Assembly (NCBI GenBank): GCA_930367215.1
Contig: OV884056.1
Location: forward strand, 316,602,709-316,666,708
DNA from: Pollenia angustigena
Lineage: Eukaryota > Arthropoda > Insecta > Diptera > Polleniidae
Reading direction: 5' to 3'
Length of the DNA stretch: 64,000 nt
Under the pieces are notes generated by a model. It was given only the letters and a program-made list of their open reading frames with translations, ran no database searches and was not told the origin of the DNA. Below, one piece after another: positions 32,781 to 43,601 of the stretch; within the stretch, counting starts at the first letter, position 1, and the number at the start of each line of letters is the position of its first letter. The position numbers and the translations under genes are program-made.

Positions 32781-33402
32781 TTGATATTTAAATAACAGGA
32801 TATTCCTTCTAAATCATATGCTACTTTATTATTTGTTCCAATGCTACCTCACAAGCTACTTTTTCGCTGTACCTTTTGTATCTTTAATCCTGTTTCTAAT
32901 ATATAAATGCTTTTATTTTAGACTATTACTATAACTTCTGCTTTAAAGTTGCAAATATTGCATTAGAAATTGCAATCTAAAAAATCTTTGCTACCCTGAA
33001 AAATTATTTTTTTTGCTACAGCTAATGCTAATGGAATTAAGTAGTATAGTAGTATTATCGAAAATATATCTCCAAGTTTGTGTAGTCTTGTATTTTTAAA
33101 CTTTGTAGAATCAAAATAATATGAAATTCTCTCCGTGTTTAAAAGAAAAAAATAAAAGTCTGTTGAGAGTATACTTTATGTTTACACGAATGGTATAAGT
33201 AAAATCAAAAATAATAACAAAAAAGCAGATGGTTGCAGTTTTACAATTTTTACAAAAACAACATGCACATTTCCTGAGTTGATTTTAGTTGTTTTTGTAA
33301 TTGTATAAAAATGCTACCACCTTCAAAGTACTCCGTTAAAATGCACCTCTGGTGTGATGAAAATACATAAGTTTCTAAAATGGTTTAGAAAAAAAACCAT
33401 TT
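32781..33402. other. AT-rich non-coding spacer
   Basis: Nothing recognised. Confidence 0.35.
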
Positions 33403-33757
33403 AAGCCTAGATTACACTATCTCACAAGTCTTACGTATTCCATAATACTTTGTGAGATAGAAATCAAATGACTTTTGTTGCGACTGCCAAAAAATCTAAT
33501 GTAACATGACAGTTTGTGTTCACACCATCACACAAAGTATAAACACTTACACATGAAATAAAATGCAACCCTGATCCAATGAAAAGTATTATTGTTTAGA
33601 AATTTTTCAAAAAACGATGAAGTCGTATGGGATGTCAAACTTTTTTCATAATACTTGTCATTTTTGTGGCACATTGCATTCACACTATCACACTTTGTCA
33701 TTTTACTTGAGTTTTTGACATGTATTAATACAAAGTATAATAGTGTAATCTAGCCTT
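33403..33757. mobile_element. MITE with TIR, 355 bp
   Basis: Left end AAGCCTAGATTACACTAT and right end ATAGTGTAATCTAGCCTT are inverted copies with one mismatch. The interior has further 'CACA(A/C)AAGTAT' motifs in both orientations. Non-coding. Confidence 0.75.
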
Positions 33758-34633
33758 TACCGACCGCTTGTCAGATTTTGTATTCTCTCTTACTCAAGGC
33801 ATATTGCTTTTACATGATATGATTTCTCTCATTCTACATTATGTCGTAATACAATGTATTACCGTGTAAACTGGCCTAAACGCGTTCGATATAACAAAAG
33901 CTGTAAGATTCTTATAGTTTTAAGTTTCCTTCTTTCATATTCTTCTGTTATCTTTGGAAACTGTGTAATTAAATTAAAACTCAATTTAATTAGCTTTCAT
34001 TCGGTTGTCATACATTTTACTTTGAAATTATTTTCATTGATTCTGTATTTTTTTTTTTTTTTTTTAATTTAATTTTATTATTTATGTTTATTACATGTCA
34101 TGTCATATGTTGTCATGTCATCAACTCAAGCTCATACATTCGGGTTGTATTGGCAATTATTGATGGTGTAAAATGTTGTTGTCTATTCATGTTGATTGTG
34201 ATTTTAATGGTGCAGTTGCAGCGTTAATGAAGACTTAGTAGACTTGAATGCGTTGCGTATGGCAAGAAAAGCATTTATTTGCTTTTTATTACGCCAACAA
34301 ACATGTGTAGGGGACATGAGAAAAATTTGTAACAAATTTTTTAATTTATGATTGACAGAAGCAGTGAGGAGCTTAAGCAAAGTAATATCTTTAAGATTTT
34401 ATTGAGATTTCAACAAAATGATTTTAAGACAAACATATTTTCAACATTTTGTTGTAATTTTACTTTTAATTAAAGTTTTATTTATATATTTTAGTTATTT
34501 CCTCTACATCCGCCTGAAAATATCTCGTTATACATCTTATTCGACGTGCAACTGGGAATGCCATTATACAGAGGCAAAATAAACACAAATTAAGCTGAAA
34601 GCAATTTAAGCATTTGGCTAATTAGGGGAAATT
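33758..34633. other. AT-rich non-coding region
   Basis: T-homopolymer at about 34050-34066 and repeated ATGTCATGTCAT near 34094-34120. No gene recognised. Confidence 0.35.
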
Positions 34634-34940
34634 CTGCTCTAAGTAAACTCTGTCTTTGCAATTCTATCTTAAAGCATATCTGCTGCTATGGTTTTCAGTT
34701 ATGGGACACTGCATCGGCCTCCAACGTAGATAAAATCCAAAGGTGCCACAACAAAATTCTTTGAATCATTACATCTGCTCCCTGGCATGTAAAAACTCAA
34801 ACATTCACAAAGACCGCAGTGTTCCATCAGTGAAAACTGTGCTCACAAAGTATTCAATTAAATATTTTAAAAGGTACCCGATTAAGGAGAAGAGACATGC
34901 CAGAAATTATTCGATAGCCTAACATCTTTGCAAGTGTACT
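34634..34940 (+). pseudogene. Jockey-clade LINE RT C-terminal fragment
   Basis: Translated in two frames it reads 'SKLCLCNSILKHICCYGFQL' and then 'WDTASASNVDKIQRCHNKIL', a stop, 'IITSAPWHVKTQT', then after a frame change 'NIHKDRSVPSVKTVLTKYS'. This is the conserved region just after the RT domain in Jockey-type LINEs (YGxQLWGTASxSN..xIQRxQNKxLRxIT). Only a short decayed fragment survives. No catalytic residues are included. Confidence 0.75.
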
Positions 34941-35222
34941 TTTTTTACAAGCTTAACGTTCGCATAGCCAATTTCTATGAAAATTATTCAGTTTTTAAGT
35001 ATAGACGTTAAAGTAAAGACGATGTTTGTTGGCCTTGGTTCGAAATCCGGCTTAGTTTCATTATTTTTCTTTACTAAAATGCATCCACCTACAAATGGAC
35101 ATATGGGTTTTTTTGTTGTAAAAAGAAATGCTATTAAATGGGGGCATCCCTTGTTAAAATATTAAGTTATTGCACTTGAAAATATTTAACGAAATTTCTC
35201 ATTATAATATAAAGGCAGAATT

Positions 35223-35872
35223 AAGGCAGAATTAGTCTTTACTTTCCGTTCTGTTACGAATCAGCTGATTTGTTTTTGTTATTAAAAAACCTATGAAATT
35301 GATTAGTTTTTCTGTTCTGTTTCGGTTCAGTTGTTTAAATCAAAAAATTGTTAAGAATTTGTAAGTGACAGCAAAATAAATAATGAAAAATTCATATTTT
35401 TATTGAAATATACTGTTTTTTTGATTTTAAGAAATCATAAAATTTAATTTCTTCAAATTCATTTTCTGCCTTTACTGAGCCTTTAGTCTTTACTTTCTGT
35501 TCTGTTACGAATCAGCTGACTTGTTTTTGTTATTAAAAAACCTATGAAATTGATTAGTTTTTCTGTTCTGTTGCGGTTCAGTTTGTTAAAATCAAAAACA
35601 TGTTAAGTATTTGTAAGTGACAGCAAAATAAATAATAAAAAATACATATTTACATTGAAATAAACTATTTTTTGATTTTAAGAATTCATAAAATTTAATT
35701 TTTTCATATTTATGTGAATAAAAGTTATTAAAATAAAGCAATGAACGGTGCAAAACTAATAAATTTATCATAAATGGCTGATAAGTCACTACGGAAAAAG
35801 TAACTATTACAATTTCATAACAGAACGGAACGGAACAGAACAGAAACAGAAAGTAAAGACTAACTGAGCCTT
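35223..35872. mobile_element. TIR element with internal 253-bp tandem duplication
   Basis: Ends AAGGCAGAATTAGTCTTTAC and, inverted, GTAAAGACTAACTGAGCCTT. Inside, the segment from about 35231 is repeated from about 35484 with high identity (AGTCTTTACTTTC, TTCTGTTACGAATCAGCTGA, GTTTTTGTTATTAAAAAACC, and later motifs). The right end has CGGAACGGAACAGAACAGAA. Non-coding MITE-like element. Confidence 0.7.
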
Positions 35873-35952
35873 AAATTACACAACTCGACAAATTTCCAAC
35901 TTTTAATATTATCTGAGGTCGAATTATATGATTCATACTCCGTCTCATACTC

Positions 35953-36123
35953 CGTCATAGTAGTCAGTAAATGAGCGCAAACTCTCTTTACCATAAAAAT
36001 GACGTCAAAATGATAGTAAAAAGATAACGGATGTACGTCATAGTAGTTTGTAAATGAGCGCAAACTCTATTTACTACAATGACCTTAAAAATGACGTCAA
36101 AATGATAGTAAAAAGATAACGGA
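35953..36123. repeat. 83-bp tandem duplication, two units
   Basis: Units start at 35953 and 36036 with CGTCATAGTAG and share 'TAAATGAGCGCAAACTCT' and AAAAATGACGTCAAAATGAT, then AGTAAAAAGATAACGG. Each contains the palindrome TGACGTCA, a CRE-type binding sequence, which could be coincidental. Confidence 0.8.
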
Positions 36124-37387
36124 AAATCCGCTACCTTGTTTCTTTGTTTCGCGTTCAAGAATCAACACCCTCTATCACAACTTAACGCAAAACTATGGAC
36201 ATTATTTAAAATTATCATTGCTTCATAATAATTTTAAACGAAAAATGTTAAAATAACATTGTTCAATATTAAATCCATAAAATCCTGTACACCATAAAAA
36301 GAAAAACATAAATTTTTGTATTTTCATGTTAAATTCCCGTATTCTTTTTGTTAAAATTATTTAGTTAAATAGCAAATCAAATTTTCAAAGTAGAATGTTG
36401 AAACATGAGTGACAGGAAAATATATAATTATATTCTCTTTCTTCCTCTGGTTCCGCGGGTAAGTGTTTATAATGTTTCTTAAATTAACGCATATGTTGTC
36501 TCCGAAGATTCTTCTCACTGTTATTTCAAACTCAAACCCAATCGATTTTACATGAAATTCACGTTGTTTCAACTTGAAATAACTTTCATTCAACGTGATT
36601 CAGAGTGTTGTTTCAATATGAATGTCATTTTGCTCTAACTTTACGGGAAATAAAATTAATTTTTTTTTTAATTTCGAGATTTTAGTATTGCTATTTGAAG
36701 GCTAGGTTAAAGAGAGCTCTTTCATTTTTTAATTAGCGCCAGAGGTTCTTATCTATTTCAATATGGACTCAAGCAAGGCAAATTTCACAAGGTACGTGCA
36801 ACTCTACAACTACAAAAAGCCCCATGTATTTTTTTGCAATTAAATAGGCGGCTGTTAAAAATGCTGACAAGGCAAAAATTGATTGAAAAACAAATAAAAA
36901 ATTTTGTTTGGGTTATAAATAAATTATTAAATTCACTTTAATTATTCGCAGTTTTTCTAAGAAATTTTTGTGGTTATTTTGGCGCAAAACATAAACAAAA
37001 TTATATTTTGACGTTTCCCTATTTTTTTTAATTCGCCGTGGAGACAGCTGATGAACGGCTGACGAGTTGAGTTGACCTTGTTGAAAACGTGTTTAAATTC
37101 GTTTGTTATAAAGAACTACATGTTCACGCAAAAATAAAAAAAAATCGAAGAAAACTTAACTAATAGTCTCTTTATAACATTGTTTGCTTTTCTTGTAAAA
37201 TATATAAAAGTGTAGTTATGTATGGCGATATGTAGCTTTAAAAACGAATTGCAGTTCATTCGTAAAACTCATTAATCGTTATTGAATACAAGGGTAAGTT
37301 TCTTTTACCAGTTAAATGTAATTATAGTTCATATGATTCTAACTTAAACATTTACACTAGAGAGTCTAACCCTAAAGGCTCAGTTGG
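36124..37387. other. non-coding region with fragment of the 48705 repeat family
   Basis: The part at about 36290-36650, read on the minus strand, matches the 48890-49230 portion of the TIR element at 48705 (AACGTGAATTTCATGTA, GAATGAAAGTTATTTC). The rest is AT-rich with no gene recognised. Confidence 0.5.
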
Positions 37388-37492
37388 CCGGGAGTAACAG
37401 TAACTTAACTTTGCCATCTATTTCTTACAGATTGAGACGTATCATATTACTGCTTACTATAATTTGATTTGCAATGTTACTGTTACTCCCGG
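37388..37492. mobile_element. small MITE, 105 bp
   Basis: Perfect 17-bp terminal inverted repeat CCGGGAGTAACAGTAAC at both ends with about 70 bp between. Non-coding. Confidence 0.7.
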
Positions 37493-37504
37493 TTATTAAT
37501 GTAT

Positions 37505-37996
37505 GCCCCCCTTCATGCATGCTGGTTTTCGAAATCCTTCTACTTTGAAAATATGGTGTATTAAACTAAACAATTTCAACAAATGGAATTCGGGAATTTT
37601 TTCTTCTTTTTTTTACTTTTTAAACATGAAAATCATGTTTTTCTTCTTATAGTGTTGTTGTTTTTGTATCTACACAAATAGTGTTGTTGTTGTTTCTACA
37701 ACAACGTTTACAATCACACGCATATGCACACATATTGGTTTTCGTAAAAATATGCAGAAAAAACTTTAATTTAAAAAGAATTTTTTCTTTCTGGTTAAAA
37801 ACGAACAAAAATTGTAATTTTATCATCCGTTACGTTACAGTTACGAAAGAGTACCTATTTACACATAAGTTGATATAAAAAACGGAACTGCTAATCTGCA
37901 AAAGGATCTGTGCGTGACAGGACATACATGATAACAGTTAAGTATATGTACAAAACGTACTGATTAAGTATAATTTTTTTAAAGGCGGATTTCATT
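37505..37996. other. non-coding spacer with interspersed motif
   Basis: Segment 37540-37640 ('CTTCTACTTTGAAAATATGG', 'GAATTCGGGAATTTTTTC') recurs in diverged form at 49130-49230 and 53488-53570, so it belongs to an interspersed repeat. No gene. Confidence 0.5.
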
Positions 37997-38009
37997 GCAG
38001 CCCAACATA
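37997..38009. repeat. target-site duplication of LOA-type LINE (3' side)
   Basis: GCAGCCCAACATA, identical to 43927-43939 at the other end of the element. Confidence 0.93.
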
Positions 38010-38030
38010 GGTAGGTAGGTAGGTAGGTAG
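38010..38030 (-). repeat. (GTAG)n 3' tail of the LINE
   Basis: GTAG tetranucleotide run of about five units directly next to the target-site duplication. LINEs of this clade often end in short tandem repeats rather than poly-A. Confidence 0.85.
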
Positions 38031-38238
38031 AAAGGCCGGTGTGAAGTTTCCTTCACACCTTCACCCAGAGACCAATATGGTCCATTGTGACGCCTTAATT
38101 AGAGATAGTCAAGAAGGCATAAGTAGGTGAAATAAGCAGCAGAAGCATAAGACAGATCCGAAAGATGGGTAGAAAAGAAAGGAAGGAAAAGAAGGTAAAG
38201 GACCAACCCCGAGAGAAATCCCTTAAACCAAATCCGCC
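38031..38238 (-). other. 3' untranslated region of the LINE
   Basis: Between the ORF2 stop and the tail. Contains a hairpin GGTGTGAAG / CTTCACACC at about 38038-38060, which could be part of the RNA structure recognised by RT. Function inferred only. Confidence 0.5.
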
Positions 38239-41200
38239 CTACGAGCGGTTAGCACCCGGTCTCCCCTCGCGCAGCCAGGCCATCCCCATTACGAATCCTA
38301 TCAGATTCTCGAGTCCGCAACCCGAGACATCCCCTAATTCGCCCAGGAATCTACTGCCCAGCCACCTCAACCTGCTACCCTGCAGCCTGGGACAGTGGCA
38401 CAGAAGGTGCTCAACTGACTCCAACTCCTCAGGGTCCTCGCACAACCTGCATATATCCGACAAGTCGGATCCCATCCTCACCGCCATCCTGCCTATCATA
38501 CAGTGGCCCGTGATAATTCCTATCATGGTCCTAACGCAGACCCTGCTCCTGCCCAACAGCGACACCGAATCGGACTTCTTAAGCACCGGCCACAGTGTCC
38601 GCGATACCCGACAGTCCGTTCGGCTCCCCCAGGCTCGATTGGTCACGCTCGTTATCCATTCCCTAATTCTACTAAAATAGAAGCCCAATGGAGGCCTAAC
38701 CGCCTCCACACAGTCAGGATCCTCCAACTCTGAGCCCTGTCTTGCCAACTCATCAGCAATCTCGTTGCCGCCTATATCGCAATGACCCGGCACCCAGCAT
38801 AACCTTAGCAGATACTCCCCTAAGGCTCCCCTCAGAGCCCTCCTACACTCATCAACCAGCTTGGAGTTCACATAACAGCCCCTTACGGCCATAAGAGCCG
38901 CCTGGCTGTCCACGTATATAGTGACCTCCGAGCCCCTATCAATGTTGTCCCTCATCAGTTCCACGGCCCTCCAGACCCCCAGAACCTCCGCCTGAAAAAC
39001 ACTGCAGTCGCCAGGAAGCCTATATGACCTTCTTATGTTCAGATCCTCAATGTAGACCCCTGCACCCGTGCCCCTCATCTTTGAGCCATCAGTGAAAATA
39101 GCAAATCCACCAAATAATCTGCTCCTGCCCGACCAGCTCTCCCTAGAGGGCATTATTACCTCTGGCAACCGACCAAAATCCAAACTGGTGCCAACATAAT
39201 CAGTGGATCCCGGCGGTCCCAGGCAATAGCCACCAGCCTCAATCTCACCCAGGATCCGTGAGTGACCCTGAGTGTCATTCCTCGTAAGTCCTAACTCCCT
39301 CAGTCTAAGGATGCTCCTGGCCGCCATTCCCATCACATACTGCTCAATAGGCAGAAGATGTAGAATGACATCCAGGGCAGCCTGAGGAGTACTTCTCATG
39401 GCACCTGTCATGCCAATTGAAGCACACCTCTGAGCCTTAGAAAGAAGTTTTCTACGACTTGCCAATCTCAATGATTCCCACCAAACACAGCATCCATACG
39501 TAAGAATGGGTCTAACCACCGAAGTGTACAGCCATCCCACCACTGACGGCCGGAGTCCCCAGCTCCTACCTATCGATGATCTGCAAGCATAGTAAGCATT
39601 GAGACCCCTTTTGAGTCTCTCTTGAGTATTCCTACCCCATGACAGCTTGCTGTCCAGAAAAACCCCCAGATACTTAGCACTATCAGATAGTCCAAGCTCC
39701 ACTCCTCCCAGTACCGGCAGTCTAAACTCCTCCACCTTGTACCTCCTAGTGAAAAGAACCAACTCCGTCTTCTCCGGGTTTACTCCCAGTCCCTTGTCAC
39801 TTGCCCATGCCGCCAGTTCGCCCAGCGCCCCTTGCATGATGTCGCTAATTGTCGGCAGAAACTTGCCCGACACCAATATCACCACATCATCCGCGTAGGC
39901 TACGACCTTCTGACCCATTCTGTCAAAACGTCTCAGAACGACATTGACGGCCAAGAGCCACAATAAGGGAGAGAGAACTCCCCCCTGTGGGGTCCCTCTA
40001 GTCACCGATTTCCTTAAGCGTTCGTTTCCCCAGTCCGAGTGAATAACTCTGCTGCTAAGCATCATAGTTATCCATTCGACCAAGAACAACGGAACCCTTA
40101 GGTCAATCAGTGCCTGTCTTATGGCCTCTATCCTCAAATTGTTAAAGGCGCCCTCTATGTCAAGGAATGCCGCCAGGGTGTATTCCCTGGTTCGCAAACC
40201 CCGCTCCACATAACCAACCACATCATGCAACGCACTCTCAACAGATCTACCTTTAAGGTAGGCGTGTTGAGCGCCGCTGACGATGCCGGCGTCAATCTTC
40301 GTCCTCAGATGTAGATCAATCAGTCTTTCCAACGTCTTCAAGAGAAAAGACGACAAGCTGATTGGTCTAAAATCCTTGGGTTTAGAGTGACCGGTTCTAC
40401 CCGCTTTGGGAATAAAAACTACCCTAACCTCCCTCCACCTCCTAGGAATGTACCCGTTCATCACACATACCCTAAACAGTTCCACCAACAACAGGAGTGA
40501 CGATTTCCCGATATTCTGTAACATCGCCGGAAATATACCATCTGGCCCCGCCGATTTGTAGGACCCAAAGGTATTTACCGCCCATGTTACCTTATCCAAG
40601 GTAATCATATCCCCCACCGTCTCCCTTTCCTCACCGCCTGAGCCCGAACCAGAGAAGGGGTCACCACATACAGCCTGTTCCCCCGACCCAGGATCCACAC
40701 ACCCCGGAAAGTGAGTCTCCATAAGCAGACAGAGAGATTCAGAGCCAGATTCCGTCCATGAGCCGTCCGATCTCTGAATAAATCCAGGGACTACAGGGTC
40801 CTTAGATAAAATTCTTCTGAACCTAGACATCTCATTCACGGATTCAACTGACTCGCTAAACTTAATCCACGAGTCCCTTTTCGCCCTTCTAATATCTCCC
40901 TTATACCTCCCGTAACTCAACTTGAAGTTACTCCAATCCTCATCCCTGCGCGTATACTTCGCCCTATTGAACAGCCTTCTGACGGTGGACCTTTGAGTTT
41001 TCAACTCGTCTGTCCACCATCTTGGCTGTGTACGCCTGCCCGGAAAATTTAACGGACAGGATCGCTCATAGCTACTGGTCAATACCCCCGTGAAGGTGTT
41101 TACCAGTTGCTCCACACCGGCCGGAGTCGACCCCCAGTTCCGTGTAACCCTAAGGTTCCGTTGCACTAGTCCCGAAAACGAATCCCAATCCGTCCTTCTC

Positions 41201-41904
41201 GGATTCCTATATGGACACCTTTTCGACCTCTCAAACATTAGACTAAAGGACAGACGACTATGATCAGAGAAGGAAAAATCCAAAGCCACCCTCCAGTCCT
41301 CTACTAATTCCCTACAGTTCGTCAATGTCATATCTATCACTGCCTCTCTATCCCTAGTTCTGAACGTTGGCGTATTCCCCCTGTTACAGATAAAAAGATT
41401 GCTGGCAACAATAAAATCAAACATAGACTCACCTCTTTTGTTGATGTCGGCACTACCCCATTGGGAATGGTGTGCATTGGCGTCACATCCTAGTACCAGC
41501 CTCGAGCCGCTTCTGCCCGAGTGCTCCACCAACTCTCGCACTTTTTCACCAGGTGGATCGGCAGCTTCATATGGCAAGTATGCCGATGCCAGTGCCAGGA
41601 CCGTTTTGTCCTTGGCTTCCCCTGTCACAACCGTGAGGTCTCCATTACTGAAAGAATGAGAAATCATAAACTTATGTTCAGTTCTCGCCAGTATACAAGT
41701 CCGTACCTTCTCATCAGAGCGGGATACGAACAAGGTATACCCCGTGATCTTTAATCCAACTACCCGGTTTTTGTTAATCCAGGGCTCTTGGATTAAAGCC
41801 ACGTCCACATTGTTGTCAATGAGGTGGGTTACTAATTCGGTTGAGGCCGCTTCACAGTGGTGCAAGTTTATCTGCACCACTCTCAGCCTCTTAGGATTTA
41901 TCAT
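38239..41904 (-). CDS. LINE ORF2: endonuclease, reverse transcriptase, RNase H
   Basis: 1,221 codons, intact from ATG to stop. Residues about 1-230: AP-like endonuclease (VVQINLHHCEAAS, IQEPW, GCDANAHHSQWG, then SDHSRLSF), which nicks target DNA. Residues about 430-720: RT with YKSAGPDGIFPAML, FRPISLSSFLLKTLERLID, AFLDIEGAFNN, GTPQGGVLSPLLW and the catalytic box AYADDVVIL. Residues about 960-1090: RNase H with FTDGSKMRGTGAGVYI, a Glu in QAEVLGVWRAVE, YVDSQAAL and WVPGHCDIGGNEIADELA. Near the C-terminus is a Cys/His motif (CRLCEDPEEL, then VEHLLCHCP). All visible catalytic residues are present. ORF2 begins 14 nt inside ORF1, suggesting coupled translation. A transcript would carry out target-primed reverse transcription. 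Confidence 0.95.
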   Translation of the reverse strand: MINPKRLRVVQINLHHCEAASTELVTHLIDNNVDVALIQEPWINKNRVVGLKITGYTLFVSRSDEKVRTCILARTEHKFMISHSFSNGDLTVVTGEAKDKTVLALASAYLPYEAADPPGEKVRELVEHSGRSGSRLVLGCDANAHHSQWGSADINKRGESMFDFIVASNLFICNRGNTPTFRTRDREAVIDMTLTNCRELVEDWRVALDFSFSDHSRLSFSLMFERSKRCPYRNPRRTDWDSFSGLVQRNLRVTRNWGSTPAGVEQLVNTFTGVLTSSYERSCPLNFPGRRTQPRWWTDELKTQRSTVRRLFNRAKYTRRDEDWSNFKLSYGRYKGDIRRAKRDSWIKFSESVESVNEMSRFRRILSKDPVVPGFIQRSDGSWTESGSESLCLLMETHFPGCVDPGSGEQAVCGDPFSGSGSGGEERETVGDMITLDKVTWAVNTFGSYKSAGPDGIFPAMLQNIGKSSLLLLVELFRVCVMNGYIPRRWREVRVVFIPKAGRTGHSKPKDFRPISLSSFLLKTLERLIDLHLRTKIDAGIVSGAQHAYLKGRSVESALHDVVGYVERGLRTREYTLAAFLDIEGAFNNLRIEAIRQALIDLRVPLFLVEWITMMLSSRVIHSDWGNERLRKSVTRGTPQGGVLSPLLWLLAVNVVLRRFDRMGQKVVAYADDVVILVSGKFLPTISDIMQGALGELAAWASDKGLGVNPEKTELVLFTRRYKVEEFRLPVLGGVELGLSDSAKYLGVFLDSKLSWGRNTQERLKRGLNAYYACRSSIGRSWGLRPSVVGWLYTSVVRPILTYGCCVWWESLRLASRRKLLSKAQRCASIGMTGAMRSTPQAALDVILHLLPIEQYVMGMAARSILRLRELGLTRNDTQGHSRILGEIEAGGYCLGPPGSTDYVGTSLDFGRLPEVIMPSRESWSGRSRLFGGFAIFTDGSKMRGTGAGVYIEDLNIRRSYRLPGDCSVFQAEVLGVWRAVELMRDNIDRGSEVTIYVDSQAALMAVRGCYVNSKLVDECRRALRGALGEYLLRLCWVPGHCDIGGNEIADELARQGSELEDPDCVEAVRPPLGFYFSRIREWITSVTNRAWGSRTDCRVSRTLWPVLKKSDSVSLLGRSRVCVRTMIGIITGHCMIGRMAVRMGSDLSDICRLCEDPEELESVEHLLCHCPRLQGSRLRWLGSRFLGELGDVSGCGLENLIGFVMGMAWLREGRPGANRS

Positions 41905-43588
41905 TTTTAGGAAACCTAAATCTGATAGACCCTAACCCGAATATAGCAACCCCTCCCATTGACTTCAGTTTTTTCAGAGATTCCCGGTCTACTGCGAACC
42001 TGAAATCTCTTCCTTGGTTATCCTTGCAACCCAGTGAAGCTATCATCTTCCACTGGCCTGTAAAGAGTCCATTGTTCTGATTGGCCAGTAACCCCAGTAT
42101 GACCTCCACCGGTTTTATAGGTGGAGGAATCCATACAGTGACCACCGGCCTCAATGGCAACTCAGACGCGAGTATGACGTCCAATCTGGCTTCAGGATAA
42201 GCGCTGCCACACCTGCCGATTGCAGCCTTTAAAAACTCAAAGGTTTTTTGATTGCCGCAACTGACAGTTTTGACACCTCTTATCCAGTCAGCCCCTTTGA
42301 ACGATACTTCGTCCGGCCTTCCTTTGACGCTAAAGATTTCGTCGAGTAGTTTGTTTTCTAGCACCTGCCATTTCTCGACACTGATCCTTCCATCGGGATC
42401 CATACGATCAATGACAGCTGCTAGAATACCGTCCTTACTTAACGACTCCCTTAGCTTCTTTGACGTAGAGGGTTGTTCCTCTCTGGAACCAGCCCTCTTA
42501 GTGATCTCCTTTCGGGGATCCTTCCTTTTGGCCGCTGGGGATTTCTGGTCATCACCAGACCTAACTCTCTTAAAAACCCCCTTTTTGGGGGCCTTAGTAG
42601 AGCTCTGTCGGTGATCACCCGATTTCCCTGCAGATGTTGGCTGGCCTTTCTCAGTAATCCCTTTTGTGACCTCCCTTAGTGGGGGGGGGTCGGAGATTAT
42701 CAAGACTTTACCAGTCCTCATCGCGCAGCTAGTAGAGGGTGGTACTTCATCAGGCTTGGTTCCCTTATCCGTGACCGTACTGTCTCGGTTTAGAGAACCA
42801 GGTGTTGATTCTGCACCCCCCTTCTTACTTCCCGTTCCATTATTGGAGGACTCATCAGCAGGGGTTACTGAGGGTTTCTTGTCCATACTGACATTTGAGC
42901 CCTCAGCAGCCCTTGCTGTGTATCCCGCAGGATAGGGAATGCCTAGGATATCACCGACAGATCCGTGGATTCGTTCGAATCTGGCAACGTTCTTCCGGTG
43001 CTTCCTCAGCAAGTGCCTATCCCGCCCATCGTGTAGTGAGGAGTCTTTCTTAGCTATCTTTTCTAGAAAGGCTAAGGAGGCCCTTACACCACTCTTGGCT
43101 TTTTCAAGACTCGTTCGGCCTTCTGATGCGACCTGTTCTGTCGCATCCTGCCGAACAATGGGTTTTGATCCACCCACTACTCCGCTCCCTATCTCGAGTG
43201 TGACCTCAGGAGCCGATGGCCCGGCCCTATGGTCCTGATCATGAGCCGAAATCATTGTTATTTCATGCTCATCATCAGATCCCAGAGCTAGACCATCGAG
43301 TCTTTCCGAGACCCCTGTTCGAGACGGAGAACCGACTGGGGGGTCGCTCGTCCCGCTTGTCTCTGTCAGTTCTGTCAATAACTGACCTTCTTGCTCAAGA
43401 ATATCTCTGTAGATACTCAGCCAATCGGCGTCTGGATCTGACACCGAAACTGCCGAGTTGTCAGAGATATTCCCTGCATCGACTCTTAGAGTCGCGTCCT
43501 TGTTTTCTATAGTAAAGTTGTCCAGTTTTTTTGGTCCCACGAGTACGCCGTAAAGAAAAGGACCGTCTCGCGCAGTGACGGCTTGCAC
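41891..43588 (-). CDS. LINE ORF1, DUF4780-like
   Basis: 565 codons open from about 43588 to the stop at 41891, overlapping ORF2 by 14 nt. The middle is Ser/Gly/Lys/Thr-rich and likely disordered. The C-terminal 190 residues (KDGILAAVIDRMDPDGRISV, EKWQVLENKLLDEIF, GADWIRGVKTVSCG, RPVVTVWIPPP, FRFAVDRESLKKLKSMGG) fit DUF4780, known from ORF1 of LOA-type LINEs. No CCHC knuckle is seen. The upstream end has no ATG: the first codon in the open frame after a stop is GTG, and the first in-frame ATG is near codon 112 (about 43255). The true start may be that ATG, or the 43868 ATG after one frame break. The protein likely binds element RNA. Confidence 0.85.
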   Translation of the reverse strand: MQAVTARDGPFLYGVLVGPKKLDNFTIENKDATLRVDAGNISDNSAVSVSDPDADWLSIYRDILEQEGQLLTELTETSGTSDPPVGSPSRTGVSERLDGLALGSDDEHEITMISAHDQDHRAGPSAPEVTLEIGSGVVGGSKPIVRQDATEQVASEGRTSLEKAKSGVRASLAFLEKIAKKDSSLHDGRDRHLLRKHRKNVARFERIHGSVGDILGIPYPAGYTARAAEGSNVSMDKKPSVTPADESSNNGTGSKKGGAESTPGSLNRDSTVTDKGTKPDEVPPSTSCAMRTGKVLIISDPPPLREVTKGITEKGQPTSAGKSGDHRQSSTKAPKKGVFKRVRSGDDQKSPAAKRKDPRKEITKRAGSREEQPSTSKKLRESLSKDGILAAVIDRMDPDGRISVEKWQVLENKLLDEIFSVKGRPDEVSFKGADWIRGVKTVSCGNQKTFEFLKAAIGRCGSAYPEARLDVILASELPLRPVVTVWIPPPIKPVEVILGLLANQNNGLFTGQWKMIASLGCKDNQGRDFRFAVDRESLKKLKSMGGVAIFGLGSIRFRFPKNDKS

Positions 43589-43601
43589 GGACTAGGCTAA
43601 G

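Noticed and set aside
39647..43512. Many plus-strand ORFs opposite the LOA-type LINE
   Set aside because: They are antisense shadows of the GC-rich LINE coding regions.
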